Positions 6,707 to 13,992 of a stretch of 16,227 nt of DNA are shown one piece after another. A program made the position numbers and the translations under genes. Source of the stretch: an uncultured Bacteroidales bacterium (lineage in GTDB: Bacteria > Bacteroidota > Bacteroidia > Bacteroidales > P3); NCBI GenBank assembly GCA_947097635.1, contig CAMURW010000006.1, forward strand, positions 1-16,227. Reading direction: 5' to 3'. A model generated the notes under the pieces. The model made no database searches and was not told the origin of the DNA. It worked only from the letters and a program-made list of their open reading frames with translations. Within the stretch, counting starts at the first letter, position 1, and every line of letters begins with the position of its first letter.

Positions 6707-8539
6707 TTAGTAGAGTTTAATGATGTCTTTGAACTGCGGGTCGTCCCAATAAGCTTTGAATTCGGGGTCTTTGGCGGCACGTTCTTTATAGTCGTAGTTC
6801 ATTTCGCAGGCGTTTTTCAGGTTTTGTAGCACATTGCTCTTCTCGCTGGCTCCCAGTCGTGCGTAAGCCACAGCACGTAGGTAATATACATCGTCGGTCT
6901 GGTTCAGGCAGCAGTTCAGCGTGCGTATGCAGCTGCTTGTTTCGTCCTGCATCAGTTGTGCAAAAGCCAGGTTGTAGCTACAGGTGCGGTTCTTCAGCTG
7001 TTTCTCTGCTTCTTCGTAGTTGCCTTGTTTCAGGTTCAGTATGGGGAGGTTGGTCTCGGCATCCGTACTGCCTTGTCGTATGGCTTCTTCCAGGTAGTAT
7101 TTGGCCAGCGAATAGTTGCCCTGTGCCATGCACAGCAGCCCTGTGTTGTTGAGGATGTCGGGGTTGTGGGGGTTCATCTCGCGTGCCACGTTCAGGTAGC
7201 GCTCGGCTTCGGGATAGTCGGCCAGATAGAAGGCCACGGCGCCGGCGTTGTTCCACGATGCCCATTCTTCGCTGTGGTTTTCGGTGGCCCATTTGTAGTA
7301 TTGCATCTTGGTCTCGTAGTTGTAGTTGATGTAAGCGGCATACATCAGTTCGTCGAAGGTGAGCTTGGATGGATTCAGGCTGGCTTGTTTTGCCAGTTCG
7401 GGGTCTGTGCGGCGTGCTTCGCTGTAATACAGCGCTATCTGCGCCCTGCGCAGGTTGGGGAATATTTCGTCCTTCAGCAAGCCATAGGTCTCGCTGAGAT
7501 TCTTGATCATCTGCTCGCGTTTGATGAGATTCTGTTGCGTCTCCACGACGTTCACAATGGCGTGTTTGTCCTGCAGGTCGCTCTCTTCCACCATCAGCGT
7601 GAAATGCACCCAATCTTCTCCGGCGGCGCGCGTGGTGATGATGATTTGCTTCATCTGGGTGTATTTGTAGTAGTCTATGTCGCGTTTGGCTATCTCGGCA
7701 CGTTGTGCCATGATGTCCAGCACCTCGCTTACCACTCGTTTTATCTGTTCCGTAGCCACTTCTGCGCGATTTTTGGAAACCCCTACGTTGTTGGTTTCTT
7801 CGCCTTCCGGGCTGGCCCAGCCTGTGATGCTGATTTGTTTAGGCAGTCCTTCTTCCAGCATAATGCGCTTGAGCTCGGCCAGTTGGTTGCGGCTGTCGAA
7901 CTTGCGGTTCATCTGGAAGTTCCAGTCCAGTTTGCTCTCCCCGTTGGGGAAATAGATGTCGGCGGTCTGAATCACGCCCTGCGTCTTGTTGTAGTTGACG
8001 GGGGAGATGGAGATGTTGCCGCGAATGTCCACCCAGCTGCTGGTGGTGTTCACGCCGTCGCTGAGCAGCACCGTGCTGCATTTCTTGCCGTGGTTGTCGC
8101 GTAGCACGTCTTCCGCGAACTTGGCCTCGTCGTTGGTCTCCTTGGCAGTATACACTATGGGTGTGAGCGTTACGCGCCCCGTCTCCATGCCATGCTGGAA
8201 GTCCAGTTCGTCCTGATAGGTGAAACGTCCTCCCAGTTCGTGGTTTATCACGATGCCTTCGCCGTTAACGTTTTCGCCTTTCAGCGTGATGGGATCCAAG
8301 GGGATGCTGCCGCCTTCCCAGGAGAAGACGGGCTGTATGAACACAGCGGCGTTCTTGGCGAAGTATTTCTCGGGGAACTGTCCCACGAATTTCACCACCA
8401 CTTTGTCGTCGCGTGTCTCCACTGGATTGGGAGTGGCCTGGTAGCGGACTTTTCCGCTCTTGTTTTTCATCTTGTTGATGCCGCCGCAGCTAGCCAGTAG
8501 CAGCGACATGAGAATCACGGTAAAAAGCGATTTTTTCAT
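6707..8539 (-). CDS. Outer-envelope lipoprotein with OmpA-like and TPR domains
   Basis: A 610-residue predicted lipoprotein: the signal peptide MKKSLFTVILMSLLLASCGG places the lipobox cysteine at residue 18. Residues 40-180 look like beta-rich, unassigned sequence (for example VVVKFVGQFPEKYF). Residues about 190-320 resemble an OmpA-like peptidoglycan-binding domain (IYFPNGESKL, then ITGWASPEGEETNNVGVSKN followed by Arg258-Ala). The Asp usually found in the GHTD position is absent (GWASPEG), while the later Arg is kept. Residues about 410-515 and beyond form tetratricopeptide repeats (WNNAGAVAFYLADYPEAERY; ILNNTGLLCMAQGNYSLAKY; LKQGNYEEAEKQL). It is probably tethered to the envelope and acts as a scaffold, but its partner is unknown. 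The start at 8539 is set by the signal peptide; an in-frame ATG 30 bp further upstream would spoil it. A promoter-like box lies at 8664-8671. Confidence 0.85.
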   Translation of the reverse strand: MKKSLFTVILMSLLLASCGGINKMKNKSGKVRYQATPNPVETRDDKVVVKFVGQFPEKYFAKNAAVFIQPVFSWEGGSIPLDPITLKGENVNGEGIVINHELGGRFTYQDELDFQHGMETGRVTLTPIVYTAKETNDEAKFAEDVLRDNHGKKCSTVLLSDGVNTTSSWVDIRGNISISPVNYNKTQGVIQTADIYFPNGESKLDWNFQMNRKFDSRNQLAELKRIMLEEGLPKQISITGWASPEGEETNNVGVSKNRAEVATEQIKRVVSEVLDIMAQRAEIAKRDIDYYKYTQMKQIIITTRAAGEDWVHFTLMVEESDLQDKHAIVNVVETQQNLIKREQMIKNLSETYGLLKDEIFPNLRRAQIALYYSEARRTDPELAKQASLNPSKLTFDELMYAAYINYNYETKMQYYKWATENHSEEWASWNNAGAVAFYLADYPEAERYLNVAREMNPHNPDILNNTGLLCMAQGNYSLAKYYLEEAIRQGSTDAETNLPILNLKQGNYEEAEKQLKNRTCSYNLAFAQLMQDETSSCIRTLNCCLNQTDDVYYLRAVAYARLGASEKSNVLQNLKNACEMNYDYKERAAKDPEFKAYWDDPQFKDIIKLY

Positions 8540-8594
8540 GCAAATATTACTTTTTGCGCGCCAGCACATTGCAGGCTTATTATTACCTTAAATT

Positions 8595-8675
8595 TATATA
8601 TATTTGATACGTAGCACGTTCTGCACCTTGGCGAGGTGGCCGTGCTGCCACAAAACCAGATTGCAAATATATATA
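8595..8675 (-). repeat. Nested palindromic element, possible structured 5' leader
   Basis: Outer arms TATATATATTTG (8595-8606) and CAAATATATATA (8664-8675) are exact 12-bp reverse complements. Inside, AGCACG (8613-8618) pairs with CGTGCT (8641-8646), and CACCT (8624-8628) with AGGTG (8634-8638) around a 5-nt loop. An alternative hairpin, GTGGC (8636-8640) with GCCAC (8647-8651), excludes both inner stems. The strand given is that of the downstream lipoprotein gene, whose mRNA leader would carry the inner structure. It could be a regulatory RNA or a REP-like palindromic repeat. Confidence 0.6.
8664..8671 (-). promoter_or_regulatory. Bacteroidetes-type -7 box for the lipoprotein-pssA-queA-comF run
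   Basis: On the - strand this reads TATATTTG, fitting TAnnTTTG, 125 bp upstream of the lipoprotein ATG. No clean TTTG is seen at -33; the corresponding region reads CTTTTC. Transcription from here would begin near 8658 and start directly in the hairpin-forming sequence. The AT-repeat context makes a chance match possible. Confidence 0.45.
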
Positions 8676-8851
8676 TATTTTTTGATATGTAGAAAAGCGA
8701 CGCTATTTTTTTACTTTTTTTCTTTACTCACCAGGCACTTTGAAAACGGTTAAATAACAGAGTAAAACTATCAGACATGACTGGCCGCGCAGTTTTATAA
8801 TTTTGTGATTGAAACATCGTTTTGCTCTATTTCCTGTAGTTCGAATAGCAG

Positions 8852-8880
8852 ATGCATCTTTTGCCGAGAATGAGATGCAT
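8852..8880. repeat. Short inverted repeat in the spacer
   Basis: ATGCATCT (8852-8859) and AGATGCAT (8873-8880) form an 8-bp perfect stem with a 13-nt loop. No T-run follows on either strand. It lies among non-coding sequence between addB and the palindrome at 8595-8675. Function unknown. Confidence 0.6.
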
Positions 8881-8956
8881 TGGGTTGCGGAAGGCGACGC
8901 GTCCCTTGCTTGCCGCTCCTGCGCCTTGTTTGCTTCGGGAGTGTGTCGGAATTTTT

Positions 8957-9006
8957 CGACCCATCCTCGACCCATCCTCGACCTATCACCGACCCATCAC
9001 CGATCC
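8957..9006. repeat. 11-bp tandem repeat, about 4.5 copies
   Basis: Four full units start at 8957, 8968, 8979 and 8990, then a partial one at 9001. The first two read CGACCCATCCT, the third CGACCTATCAC and the fourth CGACCCATCAC. The period is not a multiple of three, which argues against a coding role. It lies 133 bp downstream of the addB stop. Confidence 0.93.
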
Positions 9007-9138
9007 TTGGCTGTTATCGTCGGCCCTCCGTGTCGCCTGCAGCTCCGCCGGACTGTCGCTTGCTGAATCCGTTCGCCAGCGGATAAGTTGACTTAATTGT
9101 GTCGGCGTTGCGTTTCCTTTCTTCTTTACTCTTTTGCG

Positions 9139-12100
9139 CTACTTTTTCACGGAGGGACGGTTGCAGATGGGGGCGTAGGGGCAGTAGTTGCAGTGTTGGG
9201 TGGTGTCTGTTCTGGTGAAAGGGGTGTCGGCGTCCATGATTTCGTCCAGCAGGGTGGTGAGCTGTTCTTCGAAGGTCTGCAGATGCGTAGGAGTTATTTC
9301 TTCTTGTTCGTTCCAGGTGGCCTTGAGGAACTCTTCGCGCAGGTTGCCCAAGGAGTAAATGCCGCTGACCAGTGCTGTAGGTAGGGGATGCTTTCGTGTA
9401 TATAACCAGGCGTAGGTCATCACTTGCCACCATTTGTCCGACGGACGTTTTGCGATTACCTCTCCCTTCTTGTTGGTGTTGGCGAACGCCAGATCTTTCG
9501 TTGCTACGCTTCCTGTTTTGTAGTCTATCACCCGCGTGGTGCTGTTGCCCTTGCCGTCGTCGATTTGGTCTATGCGGTCTACGCGGCCTTTTATATTCAC
9601 CTGCTGCCCGTTGTGTAGCTTCAGCGTCGCCGAAAGCTCTTCTTCTGCCTGCAGCAGGAATATACTGCCTCCCTTTTTTAGGAACGCTATCTCGCGTGCC
9701 AGCAGCTGCGACACCTGCTTTTTTGCCACGGCGCGATAGTAATGGTTCAGCCCCTCTTCGCTGCGTCCCTTTTTGAATTTGCTTGCAAAGATGTCGTCCA
9801 CTCTTTGCTCTACGTTGTCCCGTGCCTCCTGCAACGTGCTTTGCCTGATATGACCATCGTTGTCCTGCTTGTATATGTCGCACAGCACCTCGTGGACCAT
9901 GGAACCCAGTTCCGACGAGTCGATGCTCTCTTCCACGTCGTTTTCCTCCCCCACGTGTAGCACGTAGTTGCGATAAAATTGCAGGGGGCAGTTGCGATAA
10001 GTGTTTAACGCCGATGGTGAAAAGCCCGCCTGGGCTTTCTCCTGTAGCAGCTGCATCACCGCCGGTGTTTTCTCCGCACACGTCTGCGGGCAGGCTTCTT
10101 GTCTGCGGCTACTTACTTTCAACGATTGTCTGCTGAGTTGCAGGCGATGGCAGGAGGATGCCATCTCTGCCTGGATCTGCAGCAGAAAACGGCTGGGTTC
10201 GCCTTTGCCGCTGCCTGTGGTCTGTGTGTGGTACACTAGCGTCGCGTTGCCGCAACGTTGCAGCATACGGTAGAAGTGGTAGGCATAAACGGCATCGTTG
10301 TCGGCATAGGTAGGGATGCCGAAGGCGTGTTTTAGCGACATGGGGATGAGCGTATTGGGTGTGCGCCCGCTGGGAATGATGCCCTCGTTTGCACCCAAGA
10401 CAATGATGTTGCGGAAGTCCAGGCAGCGCGTCTCCAGCACGCCAAGTATCTGCAGCCCCTGCAGGGGCTCGCCATAGAAGGCCACGTTGTGGCGGCGTGC
10501 CAGACGGTTGTATAGTTTCTCCAGCGTAGGCAATGAGTGCAGGCGGGTGTACCTCTGCTGCAGCTGCTCCAGATACTCTACTATCTCGTAGGCTGCTGCC
10601 AGCGACTGGCGTTCTTCGTTGCTGTAAACGAGAGGAAGTCTTGCGGAGGTGTGGGTGTCGTTGCCTTTCGCCTTGCCTTTTTCTTGTTGCGGCGCCTGTT
10701 CTCCTTGTGTCAGCGCAATGATGATTCTCTTGGCGACGGACAGGAAATTTGAGGGAGAAAAGGGTGCATTTCTCGGTTTCTCTTCCGAAATCGTTTTCTT
10801 ACCCATGGGTTCGAAAATGAAGGCTACGGTGTCGTAGTTTACTCTCAGTGTCTTGAACATCTCGCCGATTTGTGCTTCCGACAGATAAACTAGCTGGTTC
10901 TTTGCCAGATAGTCCTGTGCCGCGGATTGCATGCCTTGCTTGTTCGTCAGCAGTTGCAGCAATGGGTTGGAGAGCAGGCTCACCAGGTCGCGGTGGTAGC
11001 ATTTGTTTCCGTGCAGCCCTTTGTAGAGTTGAAGGATGTGCAGCAGCAAGCCGTAGGCGCTGGAGAGGTTGAAGGGCAGACCCATGGTGACGTTGGCTTT
11101 CAGCACCTGCCGTGGCAGCGAGTTGAGCACGGGCAGCAGCAGTTGTTCGTTTGCCAGCACCACGGCGGTGTCCTGTGCGCTGTTGCCGTGTTTGCGCAGG
11201 TGACGTTTTCTTACCAACTGGCGCAACTTTGTGCCGGCGTATTTGGTCTGCATCAGACTCTCGGGGCATTTCACCAATGTAATCTTGTGATGCCTCTGGG
11301 TTAAGTGAAGAGGATAATCATTTGTGGTTGATGGAGTTATCACTCCTGTGCGGTTCCGTGGTTTTACCATCTCGTGCAGCTGGCGCAGATGTTGCCCAGC
11401 TTCCTGCCAGGGGTTCGCGACGTAGTAGTCGTCGCCGTCTGCAATGATTCTCCCGTCGCGGTGTTTCACACAGGCCAAGATAATGTCGCGCTCGCAGGGC
11501 GACACGATGCTGAACCCCACGAAATAGACGCGGCGGTAGGGCAGCCGTGTGGTCAGTTGCTCGGCCTGTTGCGCCACCTGCCTGTAAGCCATGCCGCCGT
11601 AGGCGCGCCCTTGCTTGGTGAGCCGCTCTTGTAGGCGTGTGTAGTAGGTCAGCAGGTTCTGATAGAACTGCAGGTAGTTTTTCTGCATCGCAGTGAGGGG
11701 TTCGCGTCCCAGTCCCCATTGCTCTATGTCCTTGGTATCCTTGAGGTTGAGAAACAGTTTTCGGGCATCTACCTGATAGTGGTCCAGCTCGCTGAAGTCG
11801 CCCAACATCATCTCGCCGAAGGAGAGGAAGTCTTCGAAAGTCTCGTTATGGTGAGGATTCTCCGGCTGGTCTGCAAGCAGTTGCTGCTGAATGTCGTAGA
11901 GTTCGAACAGCAGAAATTCGTTCGCTGTTATTTTCAGTGGCGAAAGCAGGTTCACCAGGTCGTCCATGCCCATCATTCGGGGTAGGAAGAACGACGAGGT
12001 GCCGCGCCCCTGCTCCAGCGCGATGATTTCACGCTTGAGGAACAGGGAAGGGCGGCGGTTGTTGAAGACCACCAGCACCTGTTCCAGTCCCGAGGGATTC

Positions 12101-12144
12101 TCGGCGATCAGTTGCTGTGCTACTTCGTGGAGAAAAGTTTTCAT
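9139..12144 (-). CDS. addB: AddB-like PD-(D/E)xK nuclease, double-strand break repair
   Basis: A 1001-residue AddB/RexB-type protein, the partner of the AddA helicase-nuclease that resects double-strand breaks for RecA loading. The N-terminus (VLVVFNNRRPSLFLKREI, about 24-41) resembles the segment after the nucleotide loop in AddB, but no Walker A GKT is present, so the helicase-like part is probably inactive, as in RecC. A motor-like motif, ILGVLETRCLDFRNIIVLGA, lies mid-protein. The C-terminal nuclease has FSPSALNTYRNCPLQFYRNY, GSMVHEVL, GRVDRID and Asp874-Tyr-Lys876. An iron-sulfur set is complete: Cys719, then Cys985-x2-Cys988-x5-Cys994 (CNYCPYAPIC), the known AddB spacing. It starts 4 bp after the MurU-like gene and is surely co-transcribed with it. 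No addA lies next to it in the window, which is unusual for this pair. Confidence 0.9.
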   Translation of the reverse strand: MKTFLHEVAQQLIAENPSGLEQVLVVFNNRRPSLFLKREIIALEQGRGTSSFFLPRMMGMDDLVNLLSPLKITANEFLLFELYDIQQQLLADQPENPHHNETFEDFLSFGEMMLGDFSELDHYQVDARKLFLNLKDTKDIEQWGLGREPLTAMQKNYLQFYQNLLTYYTRLQERLTKQGRAYGGMAYRQVAQQAEQLTTRLPYRRVYFVGFSIVSPCERDIILACVKHRDGRIIADGDDYYVANPWQEAGQHLRQLHEMVKPRNRTGVITPSTTNDYPLHLTQRHHKITLVKCPESLMQTKYAGTKLRQLVRKRHLRKHGNSAQDTAVVLANEQLLLPVLNSLPRQVLKANVTMGLPFNLSSAYGLLLHILQLYKGLHGNKCYHRDLVSLLSNPLLQLLTNKQGMQSAAQDYLAKNQLVYLSEAQIGEMFKTLRVNYDTVAFIFEPMGKKTISEEKPRNAPFSPSNFLSVAKRIIIALTQGEQAPQQEKGKAKGNDTHTSARLPLVYSNEERQSLAAAYEIVEYLEQLQQRYTRLHSLPTLEKLYNRLARRHNVAFYGEPLQGLQILGVLETRCLDFRNIIVLGANEGIIPSGRTPNTLIPMSLKHAFGIPTYADNDAVYAYHFYRMLQRCGNATLVYHTQTTGSGKGEPSRFLLQIQAEMASSCHRLQLSRQSLKVSSRRQEACPQTCAEKTPAVMQLLQEKAQAGFSPSALNTYRNCPLQFYRNYVLHVGEENDVEESIDSSELGSMVHEVLCDIYKQDNDGHIRQSTLQEARDNVEQRVDDIFASKFKKGRSEEGLNHYYRAVAKKQVSQLLAREIAFLKKGGSIFLLQAEEELSATLKLHNGQQVNIKGRVDRIDQIDDGKGNSTTRVIDYKTGSVATKDLAFANTNKKGEVIAKRPSDKWWQVMTYAWLYTRKHPLPTALVSGIYSLGNLREEFLKATWNEQEEITPTHLQTFEEQLTTLLDEIMDADTPFTRTDTTQHCNYCPYAPICNRPSVKK

Positions 12145-12148
12145 ATCG

Positions 12149-12901
12149 TCAGGATTGTGAGGTTCTGTTCAAAAATGCTGTAGCCCAGGGTAGCGTCTCT
12201 GGTTTGCCGACGTCCAGCCACTGCGAGGCTGGATGTTCGTAGGCTTGTATGCGATGATGTTCTGCAAGACGCAGATATTCAGGGATGGCGGGGTAGGGTC
12301 TGTCGTCTGGGGGAAGCAGGGACATCAACCTGGGCGACACGAAGGAGATGCCGCTGAAGGCTCTCTCTGTCAAGGTGGGGTTCTTGGAAACTGCGGAGTT
12401 TGCCGTCTTTACTATTATCTCCTCGCCATTGTCGTGGTTTTTCCATCCCGCCAGTTGCCCTTCTTCGTTGAACAGCAGCTTGCGGCAGGTCTCCCTGTCG
12501 CTTACGGCCAAGGTAGCCAGTGCGTGACCCTGCTCGTGCTTCCGCAGCATTTCCTCGATGGAAAAGGTGGACAGCACGTCCACATTGTACACCAGTATAG
12601 GTCCTTGGCCACGAAACAGCCCCCTGGCATGTCTCAAGGCCCCTCCGGTGTCCAACAGCAGCGGGCTTTCGTCCGAGATGTCCACAGGGATGGGCCAGGA
12701 ACGCCGTAGTAGGAACGTTTTCATCGTGCTGGCGAAATGGTGCACATTGACGACAACATGCTTTGCGCCGGCCTTTGTTACGCGGCAAATGGCCAGTTCC
12801 AGCAGCGTGGTGCCGTCCACAGCCACCAGGGCCTTTGGCCTGTCGTTTGTGAGGGGGCGTAGGCGTGTTCCCAGTCCAGCTGCCAATATGAATGCTTCCA
12901 T
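12149..12901 (-). CDS. Sugar-1-phosphate nucleotidyltransferase, MurU-like
   Basis: A 250-residue nucleotidyltransferase of the NTP_transferase family. It has the full N-terminal signature LAAGLGTRLRPLT (6-18) with RPKAL (21-25), the sugar-loop motif DTGGALRHA (84-92), the metal-binding Asp108 in VYNVDVLS and a second acidic site, WLDVGKPE (229-236). Its short length without a C-terminal beta-helix and its wording match MurU (MurNAc-1-phosphate uridylyltransferase of cell-wall recycling) and small mannose-1-phosphate guanylyltransferase-like enzymes. Substrate cannot be read from sequence. In other bacteria the MurU partner is an AmgK-type sugar kinase; no such gene is in the window. It is the first gene of a two-gene unit with addB, preceded by a TAnnTTTG box at 12973-12980 and facing away from the polysaccharide export genes. 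Confidence 0.85.
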   Translation of the reverse strand: MEAFILAAGLGTRLRPLTNDRPKALVAVDGTTLLELAICRVTKAGAKHVVVNVHHFASTMKTFLLRRSWPIPVDISDESPLLLDTGGALRHARGLFRGQGPILVYNVDVLSTFSIEEMLRKHEQGHALATLAVSDRETCRKLLFNEEGQLAGWKNHDNGEEIIVKTANSAVSKNPTLTERAFSGISFVSPRLMSLLPPDDRPYPAIPEYLRLAEHHRIQAYEHPASQWLDVGKPETLPWATAFLNRTSQS

Positions 12902-12972
12902 AATCTATAATCTATGTTTTCCTTTCATAGTAAGCACGATGGCTATTGCCTGTGTGCCATTGAGCGGGATTG

Positions 12973-12980
12973 CAAAAGTA
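12973..12980 (-). promoter_or_regulatory. Bacteroidetes-type -7 box for the MurU-like gene and addB
   Basis: On the - strand it reads TACTTTTG, matching TAnnTTTG, 71 bp upstream of the ATG. A second short TTTG lies only a few bases further up, and the -33 position is not clear. It lies in the A/T-rich divergent spacer where a promoter is expected. Confidence 0.55.
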
Positions 12981-13053
12981 CACAAAGTTTGATACATATG
13001 AAGAAAAAATAGCCCTGTCGTCAATTTTTTTCTTCTACGTAAAGTTTTTTATG

Positions 13054-13061
13054 TATTTTTG
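13054..13061 (+). promoter_or_regulatory. Bacteroidetes-type -7 box for the polysaccharide export genes
   Basis: TATTTTTG matches TAnnTTTG exactly. A T-rich stretch at 13025-13032 lies at about the right distance for the -33 element, though it is not a perfect TTTG. Transcription from here would leave an A/T-rich leader of about 100 nt before the ATG at 13166. No inverted repeats suggesting an invertible capsule promoter were seen around it. Confidence 0.55.
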
Positions 13062-13165
13062 TGCCACTCGAATTCCTCATCAATATCGCTGAAATTGTGG
13101 ATAAAGGAACTGAGTATAAGTTTTTTGCACCAAATAGCCGAACAAAAATTATATATAAAAAATAT

Positions 13166-13987
13166 ATGCGTTTACAACGTATCCTGTTGCCCATAACGGC
13201 GGTTTTACTCTTTGCTTCCTGCCGCACCACCGAAGAATTGGCATACTTCAAAGATGCTTCGCGCGATAGCGTTGCCACTTTTCAGGCTCTGTTCTCCAAA
13301 GGCATTCAAAGCAATGACCTGCTGTGCATCTACGTGGAGAGCGAGACTCCGGAGAGCACGAAGCAATATAACCAAGAGACCAACAAGATTGCTGTGGTGG
13401 ATGGCGTGGCCATCAACCCCGGAAACGGCAGCCAGGCGGTGACAGGCTATCTGGTGAACGCAGAGGGGGCCATCATGTTCCCCGTGCTGGGGAAACTGCA
13501 CGTGCTGGGAATGACACACGACGAGCTGGCGAAGTACATTGAGAACCGCTTAGTCTCCGAAGGGCATATCAAGGATCCCCGTGTCACTGTGAAGCTGATG
13601 AACTTCAAAGTGAGCGTACTGGGTGAAGTAAACAAGCCTGGCCAGTTGGTAGTGGACGGCGAACGTCTCACCATTTTCGAGGCTCTGTCCATGAGCGGCG
13701 ACCTTACCATCTATGGCCAACGCGCCAACGTCAGCGTGGTGCGTGAGGAAAACGGCCAGCGTACCATCGGCCGCGTGGACCTCACTAGCAAGGAAGTCTT
13801 CAATTCGCCTTACTACTACCTGCACCAGAACGACGTGGTGTTCGTGGAACCCAACAAGAAGCGTAAGCGTTTGGCACAACAGGACCTCACCACACTTACC
13901 TATGTAAGCACGGCTGTCAGCATAGTAAGTGTGGCCACATCCATCATTTACTACATCATTATGTCTCAGTACTACGAGAGACATTAA
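13166..13987 (+). CDS. Wza-like polysaccharide export lipoprotein
   Basis: A 273-residue predicted lipoprotein: MRLQRILLPITAVLLFASCR puts the lipobox cysteine at residue 19. Residues about 45-145 fit the polysaccharide export (Poly_export/BexD) domain, with DLLCIYVESE, GYLVNAEGAIMFPVLGKLHV and IKDPRVTVKL. An SLBB-type domain follows (VLGEVNKPGQLVVDGERLTI at 151-170, ALSMSGDLTIYGQRANVSVV). A hydrophobic segment at about 248-266 near the C-terminus fits the outer-membrane helix of Wza-type proteins. The family forms the outer-membrane channel for capsule or exopolysaccharide. The start at 13166 is set by the signal peptide; a GTG-initiated extension from 13061 would overlap the promoter box and bury the signal. 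The gene is followed 5 bp later by the Wzc-like gene. Confidence 0.92.
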   Translation: MRLQRILLPITAVLLFASCRTTEELAYFKDASRDSVATFQALFSKGIQSNDLLCIYVESETPESTKQYNQETNKIAVVDGVAINPGNGSQAVTGYLVNAEGAIMFPVLGKLHVLGMTHDELAKYIENRLVSEGHIKDPRVTVKLMNFKVSVLGEVNKPGQLVVDGERLTIFEALSMSGDLTIYGQRANVSVVREENGQRTIGRVDLTSKEVFNSPYYYLHQNDVVFVEPNKKRKRLAQQDLTTLTYVSTAVSIVSVATSIIYYIIMSQYYERH

Positions 13988-13992
13988 TTTCG

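Larger units (their letters stand above)
8540..9138. other. 599-bp non-coding spacer with palindromes and an 11-bp tandem repeat
   Basis: This is the longest gap in the window, between addB and the TPR lipoprotein, both on the - strand. It contains a nested palindrome (8595-8675), a T-rich stretch (8704-8724), an 8-bp hairpin (8852-8880) and 4.5 copies of an 11-bp repeat (8957-9006). Open frames of 60-85 codons exist on both strands around 8724-9091. They overlap each other and the tandem repeat and resemble no family I recognise, so I treat them as chance. I see no tRNA. Confidence 0.7.

Noticed and set aside
6956..8104. Long 382-codon open frame on the + strand inside the TPR lipoprotein
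   Set aside because: Antisense shadow of a clear lipoprotein gene. The translation is Val/Phe/His-rich, as expected from the reverse of a biased coding frame, with no motif.
8851..8881. Intrinsic terminator for a + strand transcript
   Set aside because: The 8-bp stem is not followed by a T-run on either strand.
8724..8975. Open frames of 83 and 64 codons on the - strand and 68-85 codons on the + strand in the addB-lipoprotein spacer
   Set aside because: They overlap one another in several frames, run through a tandem repeat whose period is not a multiple of three, and resemble no known protein family.
9014..10081. 355-codon open frame on the - strand inside addB
   Set aside because: Out-of-frame shadow of addB; it is Arg/Gly/Gln-rich with no domain, while the addB frame carries the nuclease and Fe-S motifs.
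13061..13165. GTG-initiated extension of the Wza-like protein
   Set aside because: It would overlap the -7 promoter box and place 35 hydrophilic residues before a clear lipoprotein signal peptide.
12902..13165. Invertible capsule promoter
   Set aside because: No pair of inverted repeats flanking the promoter boxes could be found; only a short direct repeat TAATCTA near 12901-12915.
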